Shown here in pieces: positions 19,426 to 27,530 of a stretch of 41,320 bases of DNA. Under the pieces are notes generated by a model. That model ran no database searches. It saw nothing but the letters and a program-made list of their open reading frames with translations, and was not told the origin of the DNA. How positions within the stretch are numbered: the stretch's first letter is position 1; each line of letters starts with the position of its first letter. The position numbers and the translations under genes are program-made. The DNA comes from Schlegelella_A sp038234975. Lineage in GTDB: Bacteria; Pseudomonadota; Gammaproteobacteria; Burkholderiales; Burkholderiaceae_C. The stretch spans positions 1 to 41,320 of the forward strand of contig JBBSUK010000011.1 in assembly GCA_038234975.1 (NCBI GenBank), in the 5' to 3' direction.

Positions 19426-21516
19426 ATGATCAAGACGAAAGAGTTCAACCCACACGCGGTCGACACCGGCATCGCCCGGACCGGCCGCTTCTCGCTCCAC
19501 GCGGTCGCTGCAGCCGCCGTGCTGGCGCTCGCTGCGTGCGGCGGCGGCAGCGGCAACAGCGCCGACGCGGTCGGTGACGGCACGGGTGGCGGCGCCGGCG
19601 ACGGCACGACCACGCCGGTCAGCACGTCCGTCAAGCCCAATTCCGCAGAGGCATCGCGCTTCCTGATGCAGGCGACGATGGGCCCGAGCGAGGCCGACAT
19701 CACGAAGCTCACCGGCATGAGCTACGGTGACTGGCTCAACGACCAGTTCGCCAAGCCGCAGACGCTGCACCGGCTCTACATCAACCAGGCCGCGGCCGAC
19801 CTTTCGTCGGTCGGCCAGCAGCTGTCGGCCACCAACTTCTGGGACTCGTGGTGGAGCCAGGCGCTCGGCGCCGACGACCAGCTTCGCCAGCGCGTCACGT
19901 TCGCGCTGTCCGAGATCCTGGTGATCTCGTTCGCCAACGACGTGCTGATCAATCAGCCGCGCGGCGTCGCGTCGTACTACGACATGCTCGGCGAGAAGGC
20001 CTTCGGCAACTTCCGCGACCTGCTCGAAGGCGTGACCTATCACCCGATGATGGGTGTCTACCTGACGCACCTGAAGAACCAGAAGGAAGACGCGTCGGTC
20101 GACCGCGTTCCGGACCTGAACTTCGCGCGCGAGATCACGCAGCTGTTCTCGGTCGGCCAGTACAAGCTCAACCTCGACGGGACCGAGCAGATGGGCGCCG
20201 ACGGCCGCCCCGCGGTCGCCTACAAGCCTGCCGACCTCGACGGCCTGTCGCAGGTCTTCACGGCGCTCTCGTGGTACGCCGGTCCGAACCTGACCGACCG
20301 GACGTCGCGGCGCTTCATGGGCCAGGACGCCAACCTCGAGCGCGACTGGCGACCGATGCAGGCGTACGACGAGTACGCGCCCAACACCAGCTACCACTCG
20401 ATCAGCCAGAAGACCTTCTGGACGACGGTCATCGCGCCGCAGACCAAGCCGACGACCGACGCCGACGTCAAGGTCGCGCTCGACACGATCTTCAACAACC
20501 CGAACGTCGGTCCCTTCATCGGCAAGCAGCTGATCCAGCGCCTCGTCACGAGCAACCCGAGCCCGGCCTACGTCTCGCGCGTCGCGTCGAAGTTCAACGA
20601 CAACGGCTCGGGCGTGCGCGGCGACATGAAGGCGGTCTGGAAGGCGATCCTCCTCGATCCGGAAGCGCGTACCGCCAGCACGGCGCCCAGCTACGGCAAG
20701 GTCCGCGAGCCGGTGCTGCGCCTGTCGAACATGCTGCGCGCGTTCAACGCGAAGTCGAGCAGCGGCCGCTACACCGGGATCGGTCTGACCGACAACCCGG
20801 CGACCAGCCTCGGCCAGACGCCGATGTACGCACCGACCGTGTTCAACTACTTCCGCCCCGGCTACGTGCCGACGAGCGAGGTGATCACCAACGCGAAGCT
20901 CACGGTGCCGGAGCTGCAGATCACGACCGACATCTCGGTCGCGGGCTACCTGAACTACATCCGCGGCTGGACCCAGCTCAACACGACGCGCGACATCCAG
21001 CACAGCTACGACACCGAGATCGGCCTGGCGGCGACGCCGACGGCGCTGGTCGACCGGATGAACCTGCTGCTCTTCTCGGGCACGATGCCCGACGCGCTGA
21101 AGACGCAGATCGCCGACGCCGTCGCCAGCCGCGTCATCCCGGCGGCGGTCTACGCGTCGCCGACCGCGACGATGGGCGGCACGGTCACCAAGATCGCCAA
21201 CGAGGGCGAGAGCTTCACGGTGACCGGAACCGGCACCGTACGCTACGGCGCCGGCACGACCTTCATCGAGAAGACCGTCACGGGCGCTGGCCAGTGCACG
21301 AACGACTTCTTCGGCAACGACCCGATCGTCGGCACCGGCAAGGCCTGCTACCTGTTCAAGCCGACGGTCGTCGCGGCCGCCTCGGCGGCGAGCAACGCCG
21401 CCAGCGCACCCGCGGTGGTGGCGAACCAGAGCGCCATCGACGCAGCCAAGAAAGACCGCGTCTATCTCGCCGTCTTCCTGTCGATGTCGTCGCCGGACTA
21501 TCTGGTCCAGAAGTAA
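19426..21516 (+). CDS. DUF1800 family lipoprotein
   Basis: 696-residue exported protein of the DUF1800 family (function not established). ATG 19426 follows a G-rich ribosome site (GGGGG). A rather long N-region (about 24 residues) precedes a hydrophobic stretch ending in a lipobox LAAC with Cys38, followed by a Gly/Ser-rich linker, so a lipoprotein is predicted. The DUF1800 core begins near AEASRFLMQATMGPSEADI and has DLNFAREITQLFSVG, YKPADLDGLSQVFTAL and PNVGPFIGKQLIQRL, with the family's conserved histidine region YHPMMGVYLTHL. A Ser/Ala/Val-rich stretch near the C-terminus (about 645-670) is low complexity. Paired, 18 bases apart, with a DUF1501 gene, the widespread partner arrangement. 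Confidence 0.88.
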   Translation: MIKTKEFNPHAVDTGIARTGRFSLHAVAAAAVLALAACGGGSGNSADAVGDGTGGGAGDGTTTPVSTSVKPNSAEASRFLMQATMGPSEADITKLTGMSYGDWLNDQFAKPQTLHRLYINQAAADLSSVGQQLSATNFWDSWWSQALGADDQLRQRVTFALSEILVISFANDVLINQPRGVASYYDMLGEKAFGNFRDLLEGVTYHPMMGVYLTHLKNQKEDASVDRVPDLNFAREITQLFSVGQYKLNLDGTEQMGADGRPAVAYKPADLDGLSQVFTALSWYAGPNLTDRTSRRFMGQDANLERDWRPMQAYDEYAPNTSYHSISQKTFWTTVIAPQTKPTTDADVKVALDTIFNNPNVGPFIGKQLIQRLVTSNPSPAYVSRVASKFNDNGSGVRGDMKAVWKAILLDPEARTASTAPSYGKVREPVLRLSNMLRAFNAKSSSGRYTGIGLTDNPATSLGQTPMYAPTVFNYFRPGYVPTSEVITNAKLTVPELQITTDISVAGYLNYIRGWTQLNTTRDIQHSYDTEIGLAATPTALVDRMNLLLFSGTMPDALKTQIADAVASRVIPAAVYASPTATMGGTVTKIANEGESFTVTGTGTVRYGAGTTFIEKTVTGAGQCTNDFFGNDPIVGTGKACYLFKPTVVAAASAASNAASAPAVVANQSAIDAAKKDRVYLAVFLSMSSPDYLVQK

Positions 21517-21534
21517 TCAAGAGGGAATCCGATC

Positions 21535-23010
21535 ATGTCCAAACTCAACGCCACGCGCCGCCAGTTCCTGCGCCACGCGTCCGTCGTCTCGGGCTCCGTG
21601 GGAACGGCCGCCGCGCCGTTCGCGCTCAACATGGCGACCCTCAACGCTGCCGTGGCCCAGTCCGCGCCGGACTACAAGGCGATCGTCTGCATGTTCTTCT
21701 ACGGCGGCAACGACTCGTCGAACATGGTGCTGCGCACCGACTCGCTGTCGTTCGACGAATACACCCGTCTGCGCAACAACGGAACCGACCCGATCGCGCT
21801 GAAGGCGCCCGGCACGGCACCGAACAACGGCGCCACGCGGGCGTCGCCGGCGCGCCTGGGCGGCGTGCTGCCGATCACGCCGAAGTTCACGGTCTCGCCC
21901 GAGAACAAGGACTTCACCTTCGCCTTGCATCCGGTCATGCCGGAGGTGCAGAGCCTGTTCGCCGCCGGGCGACTGGGCATCATCGCCAACGCAGGTCCCC
22001 TGGTCGTTCCGCTGACCCGCGCCGAGTACACGAGCAACTCCAAGCCGCGGCCGCAGGCGCTCGGCTCGCACAACGACCAGCAGTCGACCTGGCAGGCACT
22101 CGGCCCCGAAGGCGTGAAGATCGGCTGGGGCGGCCACATCGGCGACATGATCGCCAGCCAGAACACCAACCAGACCTTCACCAGCATCGGCGTGTCGGGC
22201 AACGCGGTGTTCTCGGCCGGCCAGACGACGTACCAGTACCAGGTCGGCGGCGGCGGCTCGACCCAGATCGGCGGCCTCACCGGCACGCTGTTCGGCTCGC
22301 CGACGGCTTCGACGACAATGCGCTCGATCGTCACCGGCGACAACCAGCATCTCTTCGCCAAGGAGATGTCGACGATCGTCGGCCGCTCGATCACCGCGCA
22401 GCAGACGTTCCAGACCGCGTTCGCGGCGTCGACGGCGATGAACCCGACGAACTACGTCCAGCCGTCGAGCGGCAACAACCAGCAGAACGGCCTGGCCCAG
22501 CAGATCCAGACGGTGGCCCGCGTGATCGGCGCGCGCACCGCGATCGGCGCCAAGCGGCAGATCTTCTTCGTCTCGATGGGCGGCTTCGACACCCACGACA
22601 ACCAGAACCCGAACCAGGCCGACCTGCTGGCGCGCATCTCGCACGCGATCGGCTACTTCGACACGGTGATGTCGAACGTCGGCGGCGTCGACATGCGCAA
22701 CAACGTCACGCTGTTCACCGCGTCCGACTTCAACCGCACGATCACGACCAATGGCGACGGCACCGACCACGGGTGGGGCTCGCACCACTTCGTCGTCGGC
22801 GGCGCGGTCAAGGGCGGCGAGATCTACGGCCGGTTCCCGCAGTTCCAGCTCAACGTGGGACAGGACGCCGCGAACAACGCCTTCATTCCGTCGACATCGG
22901 TCGACTCGATCGGGGCCACGCTCGGCAAGTGGTTCGGCGTCAGCGACACCAACCTCGACACGATCTTCCCGAACCTGAAGAACTTCCAGCGCAACCTCGG
23001 CTTCGTGTAG
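21535..23010 (+). CDS. DUF1501 family protein, Tat-exported
   Basis: 491-residue protein of the DUF1501 family, which is related to the alkaline phosphatase/sulfatase superfamily; function is not known. The twin-arginine signal TRRQFLRHAS (Arg8-Arg9) and a cleavage region ending AAVAQS at about residues 38-43 predict folded export to the periplasm by Tat. Core marks are MFFYGGNDSSNMV, FALHPVMPEV, SMGGFDTHDNQ near 345 and DHGWGSHHFVVGG near 410. The His/Asp positions in these could bind metal, as in the superfamily. A GAGGGAA ribosome site precedes the ATG. Functions probably together with the DUF1800 lipoprotein encoded just upstream. Confidence 0.9.
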   Translation: MSKLNATRRQFLRHASVVSGSVGTAAAPFALNMATLNAAVAQSAPDYKAIVCMFFYGGNDSSNMVLRTDSLSFDEYTRLRNNGTDPIALKAPGTAPNNGATRASPARLGGVLPITPKFTVSPENKDFTFALHPVMPEVQSLFAAGRLGIIANAGPLVVPLTRAEYTSNSKPRPQALGSHNDQQSTWQALGPEGVKIGWGGHIGDMIASQNTNQTFTSIGVSGNAVFSAGQTTYQYQVGGGGSTQIGGLTGTLFGSPTASTTMRSIVTGDNQHLFAKEMSTIVGRSITAQQTFQTAFAASTAMNPTNYVQPSSGNNQQNGLAQQIQTVARVIGARTAIGAKRQIFFVSMGGFDTHDNQNPNQADLLARISHAIGYFDTVMSNVGGVDMRNNVTLFTASDFNRTITTNGDGTDHGWGSHHFVVGGAVKGGEIYGRFPQFQLNVGQDAANNAFIPSTSVDSIGATLGKWFGVSDTNLDTIFPNLKNFQRNLGFV

Positions 23011-23035
23011 CCGCCTCCTCGCAAGACGGTGAGAG

Positions 23036-23057
23036 ACGGGCGGCTTCGGCCGCCCGT
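23036..23057. terminator. Bidirectional terminator between convergent genes
   Basis: Perfect 9-base stem ACGGGCGGC (23036-23044) and GCCGCCCGT (23049-23057) closed by a TTCG tetraloop, placed between the convergent DUF1501 and YifB-type genes. The flanks are only weakly T-rich (TTGCCGTTCT on the plus strand), but position and stem strength fit a terminator used from both sides. Confidence 0.7.
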
Positions 23058-23065
23058 TGCCGTTC

Positions 23066-24601
23066 TCAGCTCGCGAACAGCACGCGGCGGTACTGGATGG
23101 CCTCGGCGAGATCGGCGACGTCGATCGTCGGGTGGCCGGCCAGATCGGCGACGGTGCGTGCGACGCGCATCACCCGCACCATGCCGCGCCCCGACCAGCC
23201 GAGCCGGGCCGCCGCGCCGCGCAGGAACGCGGCGGCTTGTGGGTCGAGCGCGGCGTGCCGGTCGAGCGCCTCGCCGTCGAGCTGCGCGTTTACGCAGCCC
23301 TGGCGATTCATCGCCCGCGCCGCCGCGACGGCGACTCGCGCCGCGACCGCGGCACTCGGCTCGCCCGGCGGCGCCGCGACGATCGCCTCGGCATCGACCG
23401 CGGGCAACTCGATCTGCAGGTCGATGCGGTCGAGCAGCGGGCCGCTGACGCGCGCGCGGTAGCGCAGCACCGCGTCGGGCGTGCAGCGGCAGGGGCGCAG
23501 CCGGTCGCCGTGATGGCCGCACGGGCACGGGTTCATCGCCGCGACGAGTTGGAAGCGGGCCGGGAACTCGGCCCGCCGTGCCGCTCTGGAGACGACGATG
23601 CGGCCGGTCTCGAGGGGCTCGCGCAGCGCCTCGAGCGCAGCGCGCGGGAACTCGGGGAGCTCGTCGAGGAAGAGCATGCCGCGGTGGGCGAGCGACACCT
23701 CGCCCGGCCGCGGCGGCGAGCCGCCGCCGACCAGTGCCGCGGCCGAGGCGCCGTGGTGCGGCGAGCGAAACGGCCGGACGCGCCAGCGCGCGGGGTCGAA
23801 GACACCGGCGACGCTCTGCACGGCCGCCGCCTCGAGCGCCGCGGCGTGGTCGAGCGGCGGCAGCAGGCCGGGCAGGCGCTGCGCCAGCATCGACTTGCCG
23901 CTGCCCGGCGGCCCGACCATGAGCAGCGCATGCTCGCCCGCGGCGGCGACCTCGAGTGCGCGCCGCGCGGCGGCCTGGCCGCGCACGTCGCGCAGGTCGG
24001 GGTAGGCGAGGACCGGCACGGCATCCGTCGGTGGCGGCGGTTCGACGAGGCCCGCATCGTCGGCGGCGTCGCCGGGCAGCAGCGCCCGCACGACGTCGAG
24101 CAGATGAAGGGCCCCGCGCACCGACACGCCGCCGACCAGCGCGACCTCGGCCGCACTCGCCGAAGGCAGGACGAGCATGCGACGGGCTGCGCCGGCGTCG
24201 ACACGCCGTGCGGTCGCCAGGCCGATCGCCAGTGCGCCCGGCACCGCCCGCAGCTCGCCGCCGAGCGAGAGCTCGCCGGCGAACTCGAAGGCGTCGAGCC
24301 GGCCCACGTCGATGTGGCCGGCGGCGGCGAGGATGCCGATCGCGATCGGCAGGTCGAACCGCGCCGACGCCTTCGGCAGATCGGCCGGCGCAAGGCTGAC
24401 GGTCACGCGCTTGTTGTGCGGAAACTCGAGCCCGCTCGTCTGCAGGGCCGCGCGCACGCGCTCCCGCGACTCCTTGACCTCGGTATCGGCGAGGCCGACG
24501 AGGGTGAAGCTCGGCAGTCCGTTGGCCAGATGCACCTCGACCGTCACGTCGGGCGCATCGAGCCCGCGCAGGGCACGGCTGTGAACGAGGGCCAGGGCCA
24601 T
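23066..24601 (-). CDS. YifB/ComM family Mg-chelatase-like AAA+ ATPase
   Basis: 511-residue cytosolic AAA+ ATPase of the YifB/ComM family; ComM is a helicase that helps branch migration during natural transformation. The N-terminal Lon-like ChlI domain (residues 1-170) starts MALALVHSRALRGLDA and has FTLVGLADTEVKESRERVR. Walker A is GPPGSGKS at 230-237 and Walker B MLFLDELPEF near 310. A Cys-rich loop CPCGHHGDRLRPCRC sits near 360, and the C-terminal Mg_chelatase_C domain has RGMVRVMRVARTVADL. I start at ATG 24601 since the longer reading from 24826 runs across the promoter of the opposite operon. Single gene. Confidence 0.93.
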   Translation of the reverse strand: MALALVHSRALRGLDAPDVTVEVHLANGLPSFTLVGLADTEVKESRERVRAALQTSGLEFPHNKRVTVSLAPADLPKASARFDLPIAIGILAAAGHIDVGRLDAFEFAGELSLGGELRAVPGALAIGLATARRVDAGAARRMLVLPSASAAEVALVGGVSVRGALHLLDVVRALLPGDAADDAGLVEPPPPTDAVPVLAYPDLRDVRGQAAARRALEVAAAGEHALLMVGPPGSGKSMLAQRLPGLLPPLDHAAALEAAAVQSVAGVFDPARWRVRPFRSPHHGASAAALVGGGSPPRPGEVSLAHRGMLFLDELPEFPRAALEALREPLETGRIVVSRAARRAEFPARFQLVAAMNPCPCGHHGDRLRPCRCTPDAVLRYRARVSGPLLDRIDLQIELPAVDAEAIVAAPPGEPSAAVAARVAVAAARAMNRQGCVNAQLDGEALDRHAALDPQAAAFLRGAAARLGWSGRGMVRVMRVARTVADLAGHPTIDVADLAEAIQYRRVLFAS

Positions 24602-24665
24602 GCGGCCGATTCTCGGGAGCGTCCGGGCCGGCCGCGACGCCCGCGCCGGTGCACCTGGAAGGGTT

Positions 24666-24685
24666 GCACCGCCTTGGGGTGGTGC
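24666..24685. promoter_or_regulatory. GCACC/GGTGC inverted repeat upstream of sigma-54-like promoter
   Basis: GCACC at 24666-24670 and GGTGC at 24681-24685 form an inverted repeat, with another GGTGCACC at 24649-24656, about 75-110 bases before the -24/-12 element. NtrC half-sites have this sequence and this kind of position. However, the spacer is ten bases where enteric NtrC sites have five, so the match is imperfect. Confidence 0.25.
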
Positions 24686-24757
24686 CTGGCAGGCCGATTC
24701 CGTGTCGACATCGAACACGACCTGCGCCACGACGGGGCGCTCGACCACCCCGGGCGC

Positions 24758-24773
24758 TGGCACACATCCTGCG
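24758..24773 (+). promoter_or_regulatory. Sigma-54 (-24/-12) promoter-like element of the porin-glnK-amtB operon
   Basis: TGGCACACATCCTGCG has the full TGGCAC -24 block and TGC at -12, with GG (24759-24760) and GC (24771-24772) ten bases apart as sigma-54 requires. The expected transcription start is near 24784, and the GC lies 41 bases before the porin start at 24814. Nitrogen-regulated glnK-amtB operons are commonly driven by sigma-54 with NtrC, which makes this assignment credible. Confidence 0.65.
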
Positions 24774-24813
24774 AAAAGAGCCACAACACCAATACCGAAC
24801 CGGGAGCTCTCCA

Positions 24814-25629
24814 GTGCAGGACCCATCGTTCTTACGCTCGTGCGTGGTCGCGTCGCTCATGGCGGTCGCGTCCCAGGCCGCATTCGCCCAGGCGACCGCG
24901 CCGGCGGCATCGGGGCCGGAGGCCGCGGCGGCCGCTGCCGAGTCGTCGCCGTTCACGGCCAACATCAACCTGACGACGAAATACAAGTTCCGCGGTCAGG
25001 ATCAGGGCAACACCAGGTTCTTCTCGCCGGCGCTGCAGGGCGGCTTCGACTGGTCGAGCAACGGCTTCTACCTCGGCAACTGGAACTCGAACGTCAGCTT
25101 CTCCGACGCTGCCCTCGAGATGGACTTCTACGGCGGCTACAAGGGCGAGATCGCCAAGGACTTCGGCTACGACGTCGGCATCCTGCAGTACTACTACCCG
25201 CAGCAGAACCGCACCATCAACTCCAACACGACCGAGATCTACGGCGCCCTGTCGTACGACTGGCTGACGTTCAAGACCTCGGTCACCGTCTCGAGTGACT
25301 ACTTCGGCATCGGCGAGGCGCAGGAAGCGGGCGGCGCCGACCCGCGCCCGAAGGGCCGCGGCACGCTGTACTTCGAGCTCAACGCCAACTACCCGCTGAT
25401 CGACAAGCTCACGCTCAACGCGCACGGCGGCTACACCCGCTATGCGAGCGACCTGCGCGACGCCGACGGCCTGGGCGTGCCGAACTTCTACGACTACAAG
25501 CTCGGCGTGACCTACGACCTCGGCTCGGGGTTCTCGGTGGCCGGCGCAGTCGTCGGCGCGAGCAAGAAGAGCTTCTACGGCGACATCAACAAGGCGCGCG
25601 CGATCTTCACGATCAGCAAGTCGATGTAA
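24814..25629 (+). CDS. TorF-like putative outer-membrane porin (gcw_chp family)
   Basis: 271-residue outer-membrane beta-barrel protein of the family named TorF-like putative porin (TIGR02001-type). GTG start 24814 is preceded by a GGGAG ribosome site; longer readings would enter the sigma-54-like promoter. A signal peptide covers about residues 1-24 (ending AAFAQ), followed by an Ala-rich segment and the barrel. The family opening is FTANINLTTKYKFRGQDQGN. Alternating strands rich in Tyr and Phe follow (LEMDFYGGYKGEI, YDVGILQYYYP, TEIYGALSYDW, FYDYKLGVTYDLG), and the chain ends in a strand FTISKSM. Heads the glnK-amtB operon, so it likely helps nitrogen compounds cross the outer membrane under limitation; this role is inferred from context. 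Confidence 0.85.
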   Translation: MQDPSFLRSCVVASLMAVASQAAFAQATAPAASGPEAAAAAAESSPFTANINLTTKYKFRGQDQGNTRFFSPALQGGFDWSSNGFYLGNWNSNVSFSDAALEMDFYGGYKGEIAKDFGYDVGILQYYYPQQNRTINSNTTEIYGALSYDWLTFKTSVTVSSDYFGIGEAQEAGGADPRPKGRGTLYFELNANYPLIDKLTLNAHGGYTRYASDLRDADGLGVPNFYDYKLGVTYDLGSGFSVAGAVVGASKKSFYGDINKARAIFTISKSM

Positions 25630-25636
25630 GCCCCGG

Positions 25637-25659
25637 GGCCGGCGCATCGGCTGCCGGCC
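25637..25659 (+). other. Intercistronic stem-loop between porin and glnK
   Basis: GGCCGGC (25637-25643) pairs perfectly with GCCGGCC (25653-25659) across a 9-base loop, just after the porin stop and 28 bases before glnK. With no T-tract it more likely protects the upstream mRNA or partly attenuates read-through than terminates. Confidence 0.35.
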
Positions 25660-25687
25660 GTCATCACATTGCACAGGGAGAGCAACC

Positions 25688-26026
25688 ATGAAAATGGTGA
25701 CTGCGATCGTCAAGCCGTTCAAGCTCGATGAAGTGCGCGAGGCGCTGAGCACCATCGGCGTGCAGGGCGTGACGGTGACCGAGGTCAAGGGCTTCGGCCG
25801 GCAGAAGGGCCACACCGAGCTCTATCGCGGCGCCGAGTACGTCGTCGACTTCCTGCCCAAGGTGAAGATCGAGGCGGCCGTCGACGACGCCATCCTCGAG
25901 CGCGTCATCGAGGCGATCGAAGGCGCGGCGCGCACCGGCAAGATCGGTGACGGCAAGATTTTCGTCTCCGCCCTCGAACAGGTGATTCGCATCCGCACCG
26001 GCGAGACCGGCAAGGACGCGCTGTAA
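25688..26026 (+). CDS. glnK: Nitrogen regulatory protein P-II (GlnK)
   Basis: 112-residue P-II signal protein, a trimer that senses ATP/ADP and 2-oxoglutarate and reports glutamine status. Family marks: MKMVTAIVKPFKLDEVREAL at the N-terminus, the T-loop (about 37-55) with the uridylylation residue Tyr51 in GAEYVVDFLPK, the B-loop TGKIGDGKIFV, and the C-terminal RIRTGETGKDAL. A clear AGGGAG ribosome site precedes the ATG. Encoded 22 bases before amtB: GlnK proteins bind and close the AmtB pore when nitrogen becomes plentiful. Linkage to amtB is why I call it GlnK and not GlnB. Confidence 0.97.
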   Translation: MKMVTAIVKPFKLDEVREALSTIGVQGVTVTEVKGFGRQKGHTELYRGAEYVVDFLPKVKIEAAVDDAILERVIEAIEGAARTGKIGDGKIFVSALEQVIRIRTGETGKDAL

Positions 26027-26048
26027 ACGCAGCATCGACCCAAAGACC

Positions 26049-27455
26049 ATGAAAAACATCCTCATCGCGTTCCTGTTCGCCTGCCTGAGCGCGGGCCTCG
26101 TCGGCCCGGCGCAGGCGCAGCCCGCGTCGGCGCCCGAAGCCGCGCCGATGGCGTCGGCACCCGAGACCACGCCGCTCGCCCCCGGACCGGTCGCCTCCGC
26201 CGCATCGGCGGCCACCGCAGCGTCGGCGCCCGCGCCGACCCTCAGCGCCGGCGACACGTCGTGGACGCTCACCTCGACCATGCTCGTCATCCTGATGACG
26301 ATCCCCGGCCTGGCGCTGTTCTACGGCGGCCTGGCGCGCTCGAAGAACATGCTCTCGGTGCTGATCCAGGTCTTCGTCGTCTTCTCGCTCGTCGTCGTGC
26401 TGTGGTGCGTCTACGGCTACACCCTGGCGTTCGGCGGCGACGGTGCGGTGGTGGCCGGCTTCGACAAGCTGTTCCTGAAGGGCATCCTCCCCGACACGCT
26501 GTCCACTGCGTTGCCGACGATCCCCGAGTACGTCTTCGTCGCCTTCCAGTCGACGTTCGCCGCCATCACCTGCGCCCTGATCGTGGGCTCGTTCGCCGAG
26601 CGCATCAAGTTCTCGGCGGTGCTGCTGTTCAGCGCCATCTGGTTCACCTTCAGCTACGTGCCGATGGCGCACATGGTCTGGGGTGGCGGCTTCCTCGGCA
26701 AGCAGGGCGCGCTCGATTTCGCCGGTGGCACGGTGGTGCACATCAACGCCGGTGTCGCCGGCCTGGTGGGCGCCTACATGCTCGGCAAGCGGCTCGGCTT
26801 CGGTCGCGAGGCGTTCACGCCGCACTCGCTCACGCTGACGATGGTCGGTGCGTCGCTGTTGTGGGTCGGCTGGTTCGGCTTCAACGCCGGCTCGGCGGGC
26901 GCTGCCAACGGCACCGCGGGCCTGGCGTTCATCAACACGATGCTCGCGACCGCCGGAGCGACGATCGCCTGGATCGTGGGCGAGTCGATCACCAAGGGCA
27001 AGGCATCGATGCTCGGTGCCGCCTCGGGCGCCGTCGCCGGCCTGGTCGCCGTGACACCCGCCGCCGGCTTCGTCGGTCCGATGGGCTCGATCGTCATCGG
27101 CGTCGTCGCGGGCTTCGTCTGCCTGTGGGCTGTCAGCGGCCTGAAGAAGATGCTCGGCGCCGACGACGCGTTCGATGTCTTCGGCGTGCACGGCGTCGGT
27201 GGCATCGTCGGTGCGATGCTCACCGGCGTGTTCGCCGCGCCCTGGCTCGGCGGCACGCAGCCGGCGGAGTTCGCGATGGGGCACCAGCTCTGGATCCAGC
27301 TCAAGAGCGTGGCCGTGACGATCGTCGTCTCGGGCGTCGTCGCCGGAGTCGCCTACAAGATCGCCGACATGGTGTTCGGGCTGCGCGTGAGCGAGGAAGA
27401 GGAGCGCGAAGGCCTCGACATCACCGCCCACGGCGAGACGGCGTACCACAACTGA
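26049..27455 (+). CDS. amtB: Ammonium channel AmtB
   Basis: 468-residue Amt/Rh-family ammonium channel. A signal peptide (residues 1-23, ending AQAQ) is followed by an Ala/Pro-rich periplasmic stretch (24-66) longer than in E. coli AmtB, then eleven membrane helices. The pore twin histidines are His231 (VVHINAG) and His381 (GVHGVGG), 150 apart exactly as in E. coli. The Phe gate region AFQSTFAA and the selectivity Trp in MVWGGGFLG are also seen. The short cytosolic tail (VSEEEEREGLDITAHGE) is where GlnK docks. Last gene of the porin-glnK-amtB operon. Confidence 0.96.
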   Translation: MKNILIAFLFACLSAGLVGPAQAQPASAPEAAPMASAPETTPLAPGPVASAASAATAASAPAPTLSAGDTSWTLTSTMLVILMTIPGLALFYGGLARSKNMLSVLIQVFVVFSLVVVLWCVYGYTLAFGGDGAVVAGFDKLFLKGILPDTLSTALPTIPEYVFVAFQSTFAAITCALIVGSFAERIKFSAVLLFSAIWFTFSYVPMAHMVWGGGFLGKQGALDFAGGTVVHINAGVAGLVGAYMLGKRLGFGREAFTPHSLTLTMVGASLLWVGWFGFNAGSAGAANGTAGLAFINTMLATAGATIAWIVGESITKGKASMLGAASGAVAGLVAVTPAAGFVGPMGSIVIGVVAGFVCLWAVSGLKKMLGADDAFDVFGVHGVGGIVGAMLTGVFAAPWLGGTQPAEFAMGHQLWIQLKSVAVTIVVSGVVAGVAYKIADMVFGLRVSEEEEREGLDITAHGETAYHN

Positions 27456-27479
27456 CGTCGCAAGGGAGTCCTTGCCGGA

Positions 27480-27510
27480 GGGCGCGCGGGCATGCCATGC
27501 TCACGCGCCC
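27480..27510 (+). terminator. Stem-loop after amtB
   Basis: GGGCGCG (27480-27486) and CGCGCCC (27504-27510) form a 7-base stem around a 17-base loop, 25 bases after the amtB stop and before the next transcription unit. The sequence after it (TTCGCCACATTT) has few T residues. Weak terminator candidate. Confidence 0.4.
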
Positions 27511-27530
27511 TTCGCCACATTTAAACCGAC

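Noticed and set aside
19848..23462. 1204-codon open frame on the plus strand
   Set aside because: Out-of-frame reading through the DUF1800 and DUF1501 genes and into yifB; Arg/Asp/His-rich with no domain.
24666..24685. A canonical NtrC box
   Set aside because: Half-sites are present but the spacer is ten bases instead of five; kept only as a low-confidence regulatory repeat.
24678..24693. TGGCAGGCCGATTCCG as another sigma-54 element
   Set aside because: The -12 position reads CC where GC is required, while a much better element lies at 24758.
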